Assembly (NCBI GenBank): GCA_016235595.1
Contig: JACRJX010000004.1
Location: 1 to 64,000 of the forward strand
Direction: 5' to 3'
DNA from: Verrucomicrobiota bacterium
GTDB lineage: Bacteria; Verrucomicrobiota; Verrucomicrobiia; CAIQCK01
DNA: 64,000 nt
The position numbers and the translations under genes are program-made. Positions 17,503 through 25,479 of this stretch are shown here, piece after piece. How positions within the stretch are numbered: the first letter of the stretch is position 1; each line of letters starts with the position of its first letter. The notes under the pieces were generated by a model. It saw only the letters and a program-made list of their open reading frames with translations, was not told the DNA's origin and did no database searches.

Positions 17503-17910
17503 TCAATCCCACCATACTGCTAAAACAGGTGTGCCGTGCTTCTTACCGATGGCTGGCGAAACACCGAACTGCGCTGCGTCTCCAACCTCATCGGGCTGCA
17601 ATGGACTGACAGCCTCACGCAACTCGTCTGCGGAAATCGTGCCTGCCACGAGAACTGTGTCAGCGAATGGCCAGCAACCGTCTCCAGGGTCTAACTCAGA
17701 AATCTGCGCGTAAACTGCCTGCACGTCGGGGCGGCGAAGTAGGCCGGCGAAAATGTCACGAAAGGCATCCACTCCGGGATGCTCGTCGAGGTTGCAGCCA
17801 ATCGAGCCAAGATCGTCGTTGCCATCGAAGAAACGCTCTGCCGCGACAAGTTGCGGCTCTGGCTGGGCAGCCAACTCCGCCTTCAGTGCTCTACATTTGG
17901 TGTCGTCCAT
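17503..17910 (-). CDS. Hypothetical protein, possible immunity-type
   Basis: The 135-residue soluble protein has a helical N-terminus (KCRALKAELAAQPEPQLVAAERFFDGNDDLGSIGCNL) and a mixed middle (QISELDPGDGCWPFADTVLVAG). It ends in GTPVLAVWWD. There is no signal peptide. I do not recognise a family. Its size, acidity and position 79 bp from a CdiI-like immunity gene on the same strand fit a second orphan immunity or effector-associated protein, but that is inference. Confidence 0.5.
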   Translation of the reverse strand: MDDTKCRALKAELAAQPEPQLVAAERFFDGNDDLGSIGCNLDEHPGVDAFRDIFAGLLRRPDVQAVYAQISELDPGDGCWPFADTVLVAGTISADELREAVSPLQPDEVGDAAQFGVSPAIGKKHGTPVLAVWWD

Positions 17911-17988
17911 AGTGTGTGATGCGAATGCTGCCTAACTTGTTATTCGACTTCCCAATTGACGTCTTCTAAGCCGTCAGTGGTGGGGCCA

Positions 17989-18465
17989 TCAGGACTTTTG
18001 TGGCTTTGCGGTTCGTGACTTGCGCACAGATTGTGCATGCGTAGCAGCGCACTGGTCATGCCCCGTTGACAGGTCTCTCTGAAAAACCTCATAGCTTTCT
18101 GCAATCATCTCGTTGCCTGGGAAGAACTGAGCTGTGCGCTGCGCAATCGCCGCGACCTCGCTCCGCCAATCTGGGTGGTGCTGCCAAACATCTTTCCCCG
18201 CTCGGAGAACCGCCGACAATAGATCGCCAGAGTAATATGCGCCCTCTGCCAGTGGGTCATCGCGAAGATGCTCCAGTGCGAGCGGCATTAAAAACTCCAA
18301 GCAGATGTCCTGTCCAATCATGATGCGCAAGTCTTCAACGGTGAACTGACATAGGGGAACTCGCCGAAGCCGATGGCACTCGGTGACGAGGTGCGAGTCG
18401 TAGGTCGGCTCACCCCAATTCTGTCCGTCAAGCTGCTGCAATGATTTGGAACGGTCGAACTGCAT
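17989..18465 (-). CDS. CdiI-family contact-dependent inhibition immunity-like protein
   Basis: The 158-residue protein reads KSLQQLDGQNWGEPTYDSHLVTECHRLRR..PLCQFTVEDLRIMIGQ.ICLEFLMPLALE.L..DPLAEG.YYSGDLL.AVL. As I recall it, this is the pattern of the CDI-system immunity family: a compact helical protein that neutralises a toxin C-terminus delivered by neighbours. No CdiA, CdiB, Rhs or toxin gene is present within the window, so it appears as an orphan. The Ser/Lys-rich C-terminal tail is not part of the family core. The ATG start is the first in the frame with family homology beginning at residue 6. Confidence 0.7.
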   Translation of the reverse strand: MQFDRSKSLQQLDGQNWGEPTYDSHLVTECHRLRRVPLCQFTVEDLRIMIGQDICLEFLMPLALEHLRDDPLAEGAYYSGDLLSAVLRAGKDVWQHHPDWRSEVAAIAQRTAQFFPGNEMIAESYEVFQRDLSTGHDQCAATHAQSVRKSRTAKPQKS

Positions 18466-18817
18466 GTGATCGTCCGATATGGCCTGACAGTATTATTGGG
18501 ACAGGTTTTTCGGGAAAGGACAAAGTGGGCGGCTTGTTTGGAAGGAATTAGGGACGGGCGAATTGGACGTGCTGGGCGAGAGCATATCGACCGGGGAAAA
18601 GGCAAAGTGAATTCGTCTTTCGAAATTCCTTGTCGCTGGTTAGGCGATGACGGTGTGGCGGCTGTGGGTGGTGACGCCGGTCGGGTTCATCTAGCGAATC
18701 CGGCGTCAAGCTAGGCGCGTCCCGGTTCCGAGGCATGTTGTCTGTTTTCTTGGTTGTTGCCTGTTCCCGATTTTGGCACACTCGGTCCCGGTCGCAATCA
18801 TCAACCGAGGAGAACCA
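18466..18817. other. Intergenic region upstream of the phage-like pair
   Basis: These 352 bases are divergent spacer between the CdiI-like gene (-) and the small gene at 18818 (+). No supported gene, hairpin terminator or consensus promoter was seen. The last 15 bases hold the strong ribosome site of the next gene. Confidence 0.4.
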
Positions 18818-18976
18818 ATGTCATTCGACCCCACCCAGCCCGGCAGCGGCTCGCCGCAGACATCCGCCCCTGTCTGCGACAACTTCAACGCCCTCAAGGT
18901 ACTTATGGGCACCGCGCTCACTACCGGGCAGATGCAGACGACCATCAACGGATTGGGGGTGCTCCATGCGCTTTGA
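18818..18976 (+). CDS. 52-residue protein resembling a tail-fibre N-terminus
   Basis: A strong ribosome site (GAGGAGAACCA) precedes the ATG. The product begins MSFDPTQPGSGSPQTSAPV and continues DNFNALKVLMG. This pattern of FDP(T)QPxxxS...R/DNFNALKxL resembles the attachment N-terminus of some phage tail-fibre or collar proteins, here without any fibre shaft. It overlaps the following membrane-protein gene by 11 nt. It could be a truncated fibre or a functional small protein. Confidence 0.5.
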   Translation: MSFDPTQPGSGSPQTSAPVCDNFNALKVLMGTALTTGQMQTTINGLGVLHAL

Positions 18977-19289
18977 TGATCATCCATTTCTCTACTGTGC
19001 GGAAATCGCATTTGGGATTGCGGGTGTCATCTTTGGTTTTATCGGATGCTACCGCCAGTGGCGACGGCCACATGCTCCGAAACAACTTGCCGAAGGTGTC
19101 CTTGACTCCTTGGTGTTTTCGTCGCTTCTCATTAACATGGCCGCCGTCGTTGACAGATTGGCCATACCCAGGGAGGGGTGGTCCAATTACGATGTTCTCA
19201 GAATCTGGGTGTCGTGCCTTCTGTTTGTTGCGTTTGTTGTTTACTGGGTTGTCACTCGATTGAAGAAGCAAGGAGTGAAGGGGGTATGA
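18966..19289 (+). CDS. Small three-helix membrane protein, holin-like
   Basis: The 107-residue protein has three predicted membrane helices (about 10-28, 47-65 and 79-97) and a basic C-terminal tail (TRLKKQGVKGV). That is the size and topology of class I phage holins, although no sequence family was recognised. The start codon lies inside the end of the preceding gene (overlap 11 nt), so translation is probably coupled. No endolysin or other phage gene follows; the next gene is an unrelated esterase. It may be a phage remnant or a domesticated small membrane protein. Confidence 0.5.
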   Translation: MRFDDHPFLYCAEIAFGIAGVIFGFIGCYRQWRRPHAPKQLAEGVLDSLVFSSLLINMAAVVDRLAIPREGWSNYDVLRIWVSCLLFVAFVVYWVVTRLKKQGVKGV

Positions 19290-19472
19290 ATGACATGGAA
19301 CGACGCCTGAATCGGTAGCAGTCGGTAAAGAGCGGTTCTCGGCGGATGGTCCCCGGTGGCTTGCGAAGCAGATGTTGCCGCGACAGGGACGGAGGCGTAG
19401 TCTTTGCCCCGCGATGGCTGACGACGCTGAAATGCATCTCGTTTTGCAAGGAGCCGGGAGAGGAACCTGCCC

Positions 19473-20606
19473 ATGAAGATATACGCACTTTGTGTGATGA
19501 TGGCCGTGACGCTTTGCCTGTGCGGAACCACGCGAGCCGCGGATGATGCTGCGGCGGCGAAGGAGTTGAAAGCCGCAGAGGAGAAACGCACCGATGCCTA
19601 TGCGGCGCAGCTTGAGGCTTACCTGCGGAAAAAACTGGTGGAGGACTATCCTGCGCGGGCGGCGAAGGCATGGCATCGCGATTACTCAAGCATCGAGGCG
19701 TTTCTGAAGAGCGTTGAGCCGAACCGCGAACGCTGGCGCAAGGTGATCAAGCCGCCGACGCTGGCCAAGACCGGCCAACTGGAGCGTTCGAGTTACGAGC
19801 CGCTGGCGGATGTGAAGGCGCAATGGTGGCGCGTGCCGCTCGGCGAACTGGCGGCGGAGGGCATTTTCGCGGTGCCGGCGGGCGTGAGCGCGGGCCAGCG
19901 CGTGCCGGTGGTGATCGTCCAGCACGGCATTGGCAGTTTCCCGGAGCGGACCTTTGGTCTCAACGACGACGGTGGCGCCTATCACGCCTACGCCCGCGAG
20001 TTGTTAAAGGCGGGCTTCGCGGTGATCGTGCCGATGAACCTGCGTTCCGTCGAGCGCCGGAACCGCATCGAGCGGCTCTGCCGGCTGGCGGACCTGAGCT
20101 TGCCGGGCATCGAACTGGCGCGAATGCAGCGGTTGTTGGACGAGGTGCTAAAGGAGCCGCGGGTGGATGCCGAACGCGTGGGCATGTGGGGGCTTTCACT
20201 GGGCGGGCTGGCGACGATGTTCTGGATGCCGCTGGAGCCGCGAATCAAAGCGGGCGTCTGTGCTGGTTGGTTCAATCATCGCCGCAACAAGATGGTCATT
20301 CCCGATAAGCGCTACAGTTGCTTCCTCGAAACGAAAGAGGAGCATGCGTTCTTCAACGGCTGGTTGATCGAGTCCAGCGATTCGGATGTGGTGAGCCTCA
20401 TCTGTCCGCGGCCGTTCCAGGTGCAGACCGGGAAGGCCGACCGCATCGCGCACTGGCCGATGGTGCAGGAGGAGTTCGGCATCGCGCGGCAGCCTTACGA
20501 CAAACTCGGAATCGGCGACCGGATCGAGATGGACTTGCGCGACTGCGGGCACGAGACGCATATCGAAAGTGGTCTGCGATTCTTGACAAAGTGGTTGAAG
20601 AAATGA
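19473..20606 (+). CDS. Secreted alpha/beta hydrolase (dienelactone hydrolase/acetyl-xylan-esterase-like)
   Basis: The 377-residue protein has a signal peptide (MKIYALCVMMAVTLCLCGTTRA). After a helical leader come VPVVIVQHGIG (oxyanion-hole strand) and the nucleophile elbow GLSLGG with its Ser near residue 247. Late GHETHIE supplies a probable catalytic His near residue 363, and an acid may lie in QTGKADR. It resembles secreted esterases that remove acyl groups from plant polysaccharides. The stop codon overlaps the start of the following oxidoreductase (ATGA), so the two are translationally coupled and probably share a catabolic pathway. Confidence 0.75.
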   Translation: MKIYALCVMMAVTLCLCGTTRAADDAAAAKELKAAEEKRTDAYAAQLEAYLRKKLVEDYPARAAKAWHRDYSSIEAFLKSVEPNRERWRKVIKPPTLAKTGQLERSSYEPLADVKAQWWRVPLGELAAEGIFAVPAGVSAGQRVPVVIVQHGIGSFPERTFGLNDDGGAYHAYARELLKAGFAVIVPMNLRSVERRNRIERLCRLADLSLPGIELARMQRLLDEVLKEPRVDAERVGMWGLSLGGLATMFWMPLEPRIKAGVCAGWFNHRRNKMVIPDKRYSCFLETKEEHAFFNGWLIESSDSDVVSLICPRPFQVQTGKADRIAHWPMVQEEFGIARQPYDKLGIGDRIEMDLRDCGHETHIESGLRFLTKWLKK

Positions 20607-21943
20607 GCGGCTGGACGAAGACGAACGGCAGGTTTGTTGGCGGTGGCACGCGGCGCGATTTTCTGCGAAGCGTGACCGGCGCCGCGGTGGCGGCGGGTTT
20701 TCCTTGTTTGATTCCATCGTCGGTGTTGGGCCGGGATGGTGCAGTGGCACCAAGCAACCGCATCACGATCGGCCTGATCGGGACCGGCAATATCAACACG
20801 CGCCACCGCGAGGCTTTTCTGGCTGAGAAAGACGCGCGGATCGTCGCCGTGTGCGATCCGATCACGGCGCGGCGGGAAGCCTATTGCCGCCGCATCAACC
20901 AAGTCCCCACGCACAGCGGCTGCACGGCCTGTTGCGACTTTCGCGAGTTGTTGGCGCGCGATGATATTGACGCTGTTTGCATCGGGACGCCGGACCATTG
21001 GCACGCGCCGCAGGCCATTGCGGCGATGCGGGCCGGGAAGGACGTCTACGTGGAGAAGCCGCTCACCTATGCGGTGGCAGAAGGGCGGCGTGTCGTCGAG
21101 GTCGCTGCGAGCAGCGGGCGCGTGCTTCAGACGGGCATTCAGCGGCGCTCAATGCCGCCATTTCGCCACGCTTGCGAACTGGTCCGCAATGGCCGGATTG
21201 GACGGCTGACCCGGACGGAGGTGGGGATCGTCGGCATTCATTACGCGACGCAGGCGCAGAGGATGTTTCCGACAGCGCCGGTGCCGGATGGGATGGATTA
21301 TGACCTCTGGTTGGGACCGGCACCATGGGTGGAGTTCTGTCCGGAGCGCATCATCAATTATTACTGGTATCACATTCTGGATTACTCGCGTGGTTTTATA
21401 CCGGGCAACGGCGTGCATTTTGTGGACATTGCGCAATGGGCCATTGGGGACGAGGTCAAACCGGTGGAAGTGGTCGCACCAGTCGCGGTGATCCCCAGCG
21501 GCGGGATGGTTGACGTGATTGTCGAGTGGCAGTCCGAGGTTCGCTACCAGAACGGCGTGCGGATGAGTTTCAGCAGCGAGGGAAAACCGCATCCCGATGG
21601 CATCCGGTTCGTGGGCACGGAGGGTTGGATTCACATCAACGGCGGCGGACACATGACCGCCAGCCGCGACGACGTGCTGACGTCGGTGATCGGGCCGGAT
21701 GAGGCGCATCTGTACGCCACTTCAGGACCGCACCGCAATTTCCTCGACTGCATCCGCACGCGCCGCGCACCAGCGGCTTCCGCCGAGATTGGCCATCATG
21801 CGACGACGACATGCAATCTGGTGGAGATCGCCGGCCGCTTGGGCCGCTCGTTGAAGTGGGATGCGCAGACGGAGCGTTTCGTGGACGACGAGGCGGCGAA
21901 CCGGCTCCTGTCGCAACCGATGCGATCGGCGTGGCGGGCCTGA
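20603..21943 (+). CDS. Tat-exported Gfo/Idh/MocA-family oxidoreductase
   Basis: The 446-residue protein has a twin-arginine leader (TRRDFLRSVTGAAVAAG). Next is a Rossmann NAD(P) fold starting ITIGLIGTGNINTRH, then TPDHWHAPQA and the hallmark VEKPLT near residue 153. The C-terminal domain contains GNGVHFVDIAQWAIG, as in periplasmic sugar dehydrogenase-like members common in Planctomycetota and Verrucomicrobiota. It probably oxidises a sugar or its derivative after export with bound cofactor. The start is fixed by the ATGA overlap with the esterase stop and by the Tat leader; the frame is open further upstream, but that part overlaps the esterase. Confidence 0.85.
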   Translation: MSGWTKTNGRFVGGGTRRDFLRSVTGAAVAAGFPCLIPSSVLGRDGAVAPSNRITIGLIGTGNINTRHREAFLAEKDARIVAVCDPITARREAYCRRINQVPTHSGCTACCDFRELLARDDIDAVCIGTPDHWHAPQAIAAMRAGKDVYVEKPLTYAVAEGRRVVEVAASSGRVLQTGIQRRSMPPFRHACELVRNGRIGRLTRTEVGIVGIHYATQAQRMFPTAPVPDGMDYDLWLGPAPWVEFCPERIINYYWYHILDYSRGFIPGNGVHFVDIAQWAIGDEVKPVEVVAPVAVIPSGGMVDVIVEWQSEVRYQNGVRMSFSSEGKPHPDGIRFVGTEGWIHINGGGHMTASRDDVLTSVIGPDEAHLYATSGPHRNFLDCIRTRRAPAASAEIGHHATTTCNLVEIAGRLGRSLKWDAQTERFVDDEAANRLLSQPMRSAWRA

Positions 21944-21996
21944 CAGCCTGTGAATCTACCCTCGACAAAAGCCAAAGACTGAGGCAGGGAATAGCC

Positions 21997-22746
21997 ATGA
22001 CATTTGGGTTCTGTAAGGGTTGGGCCATCGCTGTTGGCGTGGTGCTGTTCGCAAGCGTGGCGCTGGCTGAGGATTGGCAGCGGAAGGCGGTTGAGTTGTA
22101 TCCAGACCTCGCCGTGTCGGGCTCTCCAATCAACAAGAAGTATTGGGCCCTTTACAGAGAACGACTGAGGACAAACCCCGGCTATTTCAAGATCCCTCAG
22201 TGGCCCGTCATGTTGGCGAGGGAATCGGCGGCGCAACTGGGAATTCAGCCGGGCACGCCCCCGGCGGCTGCGCCTGCAGCGGCCCCGGTTTCAACGGCGA
22301 ATCCCGTCGCGTCCGAACCGCCGGAGATCACAGCTGGCAGGAAGTTGCTGATCACCAAGTGCGGCCGTTGCCACGAGACTCCCAACGCACGGGTGGACGC
22401 GATGACGTGGAACCGGTGGGTGTGGAAATGGAGGGGCAGGGCGGAACTGACGGACGAAGAATGTGAGAAATTGGCCGTGTACGCCAAACATGTTCGTGAA
22501 TCGCCACCCCCGGCTGCCTCGACCACTCCGGAATCCCCGGAGATAGAGGCTGGCAAGAAGCTCTTCCAACTCAAGTGTTTGGGTTGCCATGACGTGCCAA
22601 GGCCCGCGCGTGTTGAAGAACGGACATGGATTCAATGGATGACGAAGATGCGAGGCAAGGCCCGTCTGACCGACGCGGAATACGACCAGATAATGGATTA
22701 CGCTAGGCGCTCGCGCGAGGCGTATATGCTGAAAATGGCCCGGTAG
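21997..22746 (+). CDS. Secreted dihaem cytochrome c-like protein
   Basis: The 249-residue protein has a signal peptide (MTFGFCKGWAIAVGVVLFASVALA) and two CxxCH haem sites: CGRCH near residue 124 and CLGCH near residue 197. They sit in two similar units, each AGxKLxxxKCxxCHxxP...W..W..KxRGxAxLTDxE. The units are separated by an Ala/Pro linker, so the protein arose by domain duplication. A periplasmic electron-transfer role is likely, perhaps as acceptor for the upstream exported dehydrogenase, which ends 53 bp before it. ATG 21997 was chosen for the signal peptide and the preceding GAGG. Confidence 0.85.
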   Translation: MTFGFCKGWAIAVGVVLFASVALAEDWQRKAVELYPDLAVSGSPINKKYWALYRERLRTNPGYFKIPQWPVMLARESAAQLGIQPGTPPAAAPAAAPVSTANPVASEPPEITAGRKLLITKCGRCHETPNARVDAMTWNRWVWKWRGRAELTDEECEKLAVYAKHVRESPPPAASTTPESPEIEAGKKLFQLKCLGCHDVPRPARVEERTWIQWMTKMRGKARLTDAEYDQIMDYARRSREAYMLKMAR

Positions 22747-22891
22747 GGCTTGGGTGACAATGGGGTGGGGTGCCGAAACATGTTGCAACGGGTGCAACTT
22801 TTCCCGACCGTTGTTGTTAGTCTATTTTGTGGCGCGGAGTCGGATGGTCCGGTTACGCGGCCACGAGAAACAAAGTGAGAACAGGAGACAG

Positions 22892-23146
22892 ATGAAGTTC
22901 ATTATTAGCGCGCTGACTGCGATTGTCATTTGCTGCATGGCTGCGACGGCTGCTGAGGAGAAGAAGGGCGGCAAGCCTCCCATGACTGCCGAGCAGAAAG
23001 AGTGCATGAAGAAGATGGTCGAGAAGTATGATACCGACAAGAACGGCAAGCTCGACAAGGAAGAACGGGCCAAGATGTCCGATGAGGACAAGGCCACGAT
23101 GAAGAAGCTCTTCCCGCATGCTGGCAAGGCCAAGAAGAAGGAGTAG
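22892..23146 (+). CDS. Small secreted single EF-hand protein
   Basis: The 84-residue protein has a signal peptide (MKFIISALTAIVICCMAATA) and one EF-hand calcium loop, DTDKNGKLDKEE (about residues 46-57). The remainder is Lys-rich. An AGGAGA ribosome site precedes the ATG. A good intrinsic terminator follows, so it is probably a monocistronic gene. A role in calcium binding in the periplasm is inferred. Confidence 0.75.
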   Translation: MKFIISALTAIVICCMAATAAEEKKGGKPPMTAEQKECMKKMVEKYDTDKNGKLDKEERAKMSDEDKATMKKLFPHAGKAKKKE

Positions 23147-23180
23147 CCGGTCCGTATCGGAAACGATATTTGTAGTTTGA

Positions 23181-23221
23181 GTCGCCGCGCCTGTTTCACA
23201 ACGGGCGCGGCGACTGCTTTT
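23181..23221 (+). terminator. Rho-independent terminator after the EF-hand gene
   Basis: GTCGCCGCGCC (23181-23191) pairs perfectly over 11 bp with GGCGCGGCGAC (23204-23214). The loop is 12 nt, and TGCTTTT follows. Confidence 0.8.
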
Positions 23222-23283
23222 GTGGGGGGGGCTGCAACGCATGCCCTTGACATTTCGGCAAGCGGCCGGAAACTAGGAGACCT

Positions 23284-23613
23284 ATGGCAAACATACCCAC
23301 GGAGTTTCGCGGCGTGACAGCGGTGGCAAAGGCCAACGTCTATTTCGATGGCAAGGTCGTCAGTCACAGCATCGTGTTCCCGGACGGCAGCAAGAAGACC
23401 CTCGGTCTCATCTATCCGGGCAAGTTCCACTTCAACACCGGCGCGGCCGAGCGCATGGAGATCATCGCTGGCGAGTGCATCGTGAAACTCGACGGCCAAC
23501 CGGGCGTCGCCACCTACACGGCCGGCCAGCTTTTTGACGTGCCTGCGAAGTCCGGCTTCGACATCGAGGTCAGGACCGGCATCTGCGAATACGTCTGCTC
23601 GTTCCTGCCGTAG
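23284..23613 (+). CDS. ppnP: Pyrimidine/purine nucleoside phosphorylase
   Basis: The 109-residue one-domain cupin matches the PpnP (DUF1255/YaiE) family: VYFDGKVVSHSIVFPDGSKKTLG, then GERMEI-type AAERMEIIAGEC and the closing FDIEV...CEYVCSF. It catalyses phosphorolysis of diverse nucleosides to base and ribose-1-phosphate in nucleoside salvage, in the cytoplasm. The length is slightly above the usual 94 residues because of an N-terminal extension. A TAGGAGACCT ribosome site precedes the ATG. It appears monocistronic. Confidence 0.85.
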   Translation: MANIPTEFRGVTAVAKANVYFDGKVVSHSIVFPDGSKKTLGLIYPGKFHFNTGAAERMEIIAGECIVKLDGQPGVATYTAGQLFDVPAKSGFDIEVRTGICEYVCSFLP

Positions 23614-23731
23614 CGGCTGTGGGCGACGAAGTGCTTGGCTTTGGCGCGGCTGTTCCATAGTATCCGCGCGCTAGCTTTACTTGAAACTGTAACCCGGCGG
23701 CGGCCGAACGCCGTTGCCGACCGAAAAGGCA

Positions 23732-24445
23732 ATGATGACGAACAACATTGGAATGACCAGACGCGAGGCGATCAGGAACGCCGTGGCGGGAGCCACGCTG
23801 TTGGCGGCAGGCAGCCAGATCTACGCCGCGACAGGCAGTGCGGGCCAGAAACCCTCAACCCCTGTAAAGATCACCATGAAACAGAAGAACAGCGAGTTTT
23901 ACAAAAAGGACGGCAGCTTCGATGGCGAGAAGGCGCGGAAGGCCTACTACGACATGATGAAGCGGTTCCGTTACCCGATCACCGACAAACTCAAGGGCAA
24001 GGATTTCTGGGCGATTGATTTCGGCCTGAACGACTTCGTCAATGTCGGCATGGCCGGCATCTTCTGGTGGAACGACAAGGAGAACGGCTATTTCGGCCAC
24101 GAAATTTATCTGTTGCCCGGCCAGATGATCGTTGAGCACGGCCACGTAAAGACGGCCGCCGGCAAGCCAAAGATGGAAGCCTGGCATGTGCGCCACGGCA
24201 GCATCTACACGTTCGGCGAAGGCGATCCGACCTGCCCGTGCCCGATCGAATTGCCCAAGAGCCAGGAGAAGTTTATCACCGTCCGGCACTGCCAGTTGCT
24301 CAAGCCCGGCGAGATCGCGGCGTTGAACCGCGCCGAGGCGAAGCACTTCATGATCGGCGGTCCCGAAGGCGCCATTGTGACCGAATACGGCACCTATCAC
24401 GACAATGCCGGACTGCGCTTCACCAATCCCGGCGTGAAATTCTAA
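23732..24445 (+). CDS. Tat-exported cupin, D-lyxose isomerase-like
   Basis: The 237-residue protein begins with a twin-arginine-type leader (TRREAIRNAVAGATLL). Its cupin barrel contains HEIYLLPGQMIVEHGHV, EAWHVRHGS, a Cys pair in DPTCPCPI, and LLKPGEIAALNRAEAKHFM. This layout resembles metal-dependent D-lyxose isomerase/sugar-isomerase cupins, with His/Glu metal ligands likely at EHGH and the KHF region. Ketose/aldose isomerisation of a rare sugar is the best guess. Two adjacent ATGs (23732 and 23735) follow an AAAAGG site. The VOC-like gene starts 11 nt after the stop, so the two form an operon. Confidence 0.6.
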   Translation: MMTNNIGMTRREAIRNAVAGATLLAAGSQIYAATGSAGQKPSTPVKITMKQKNSEFYKKDGSFDGEKARKAYYDMMKRFRYPITDKLKGKDFWAIDFGLNDFVNVGMAGIFWWNDKENGYFGHEIYLLPGQMIVEHGHVKTAAGKPKMEAWHVRHGSIYTFGEGDPTCPCPIELPKSQEKFITVRHCQLLKPGEIAALNRAEAKHFMIGGPEGAIVTEYGTYHDNAGLRFTNPGVKF

Positions 24446-24456
24446 GCGAGGTTATC

Positions 24457-24777
24457 ATGCGCGAATTCCATCACATCGGTATCCCGTCCCGGCAGCAACG
24501 TCCGAACGAGATTTATCTCCAGGACGCCAAGCTGTATGTGACCGCGGTGGATGCCGACCCCATGAAGATCGAGTGGCTGCGGTTTGAAGCGGGCAGCCCG
24601 ATGCCGAAGGAATTGCAGACGATGACGCACCTCGCCTACAAGGTGGACGATCTCGGGGCGGAGTTGAAGGGCCGGAAGGTTCTCATCCCGCCGTTTACGC
24701 CGATGCCCGGGGTGAATGTGGCGTTCATTCTGCACGAGGGCGTGCCGGTGGAGTTCATGCAGATCAGCGCGCCGTAA
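24457..24777 (+). CDS. VOC/glyoxalase-fold protein
   Basis: The 106-residue protein has the vicinal-oxygen-chelate half-barrel pattern: FHHIGIPS at the start, MTHLAYKVDDLGAEL in the middle, and VAFILHEGVPVEFMQ at the end. His, His and Glu are at the usual metal positions. It may be a lyase or isomerase acting on the product of the upstream cupin isomerase, whose stop is 11 nt away. ATG 24457 is preceded by GCGAGG, and the homology starts at the first residue. Confidence 0.75.
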   Translation: MREFHHIGIPSRQQRPNEIYLQDAKLYVTAVDADPMKIEWLRFEAGSPMPKELQTMTHLAYKVDDLGAELKGRKVLIPPFTPMPGVNVAFILHEGVPVEFMQISAP

Positions 24778-24856
24778 GGTTCCGCTATGCTGAACACTGA
24801 GTCAGCCGAAAGCAGACGGCTCTTGCGCTCAGTCACATGTGGGAGTTTTGTTAAAC

Positions 24857-25450
24857 ATGACAACGACAACTGAGATCAGGGACACCACCGCCAACCCGGC
24901 TCCCTTGGGATTGCTCGGTTTTGGCATGACCACGGTGCTGTTGAACATTCACAACGCCGGTTTCTACGAGATGAACAGCATGATCCTGGCGATGGGCATT
25001 TGCTACGGGGGTATTGCCCAGATCATCGCGGGCATTATGGAGTGGAAGAAGAACAACACCTTCGGCACCACCGCCTTCATTTCGTACGGTTTCTTCTGGC
25101 TCTCGCTGGTGGTGATGGTACTGATGCCGAGGTGTGAGCCTCTGAGCAAGATGGCTACGGATGAGACCGCGAAGGCCGCTTATCTGGCAATGTGGGGCGT
25201 CTTCACGGCGGTGATGTTCATCGGCACGCTGCGGCTGAATCGCGCGCTGCAATTTGTCTTCGCCTCGCTGACGATCCTGTTCTTCTTGCTGGCCTACGGC
25301 GACTTCATGGGCGCGAGTGCAGGGTTCAAGCACTTCACCGGCTACGAAGGAATCATCTGCGGGTTCTCCGCGATCTACACGGGACTGGCTCAGGTGCTGA
25401 ACGAACTGTATCGCAGAACCGTGCTGCCGCTCGGCCCCGTGAAGAAATAG
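24857..25450 (+). CDS. satP: Acetate/succinate uptake transporter, GPR1/FUN34/YaaH family
   Basis: The 197-residue protein has six predicted membrane helices. The family signature [14 protein letters not shown] is at residues 13-26, and the pore region has [17 protein letters not shown]. It mediates proton-coupled uptake of acetate and related short acids across the inner membrane. An in-frame GTG lies 18 nt upstream, but ATG 24857 matches the usual family start. Acetate uptake fits the several acetyl-esterase-like secreted enzymes nearby. Confidence 0.85.
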   Translation: MTTTTEIRDTTANPAPLGLLGFGMTTVLLNIHNAGFYEMNSMILAMGICYGGIAQIIAGIMEWKKNNTFGTTAFISYGFFWLSLVVMVLMPRCEPLSKMATDETAKAAYLAMWGVFTAVMFIGTLRLNRALQFVFASLTILFFLLAYGDFMGASAGFKHFTGYEGIICGFSAIYTGLAQVLNELYRRTVLPLGPVKK

Positions 25451-25479
25451 GACGTTGCCGGCGCGTTGCCGGCTGACTG

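Noticed and set aside
18818..19289. Intact prophage
   Set aside because: No integrase, terminase, capsid, tail or lysin gene was found around the two small phage-like genes.
19286..19318. 10-codon frame overlapping the stop of the holin-like gene
   Set aside because: It is too short and has no supporting ribosome site or homology.
23247..23275. TTGACA upstream of ppnP considered as a promoter
   Set aside because: At 17-nt spacing the -10 position reads AAACTA, and transcription would start inside the ribosome site.
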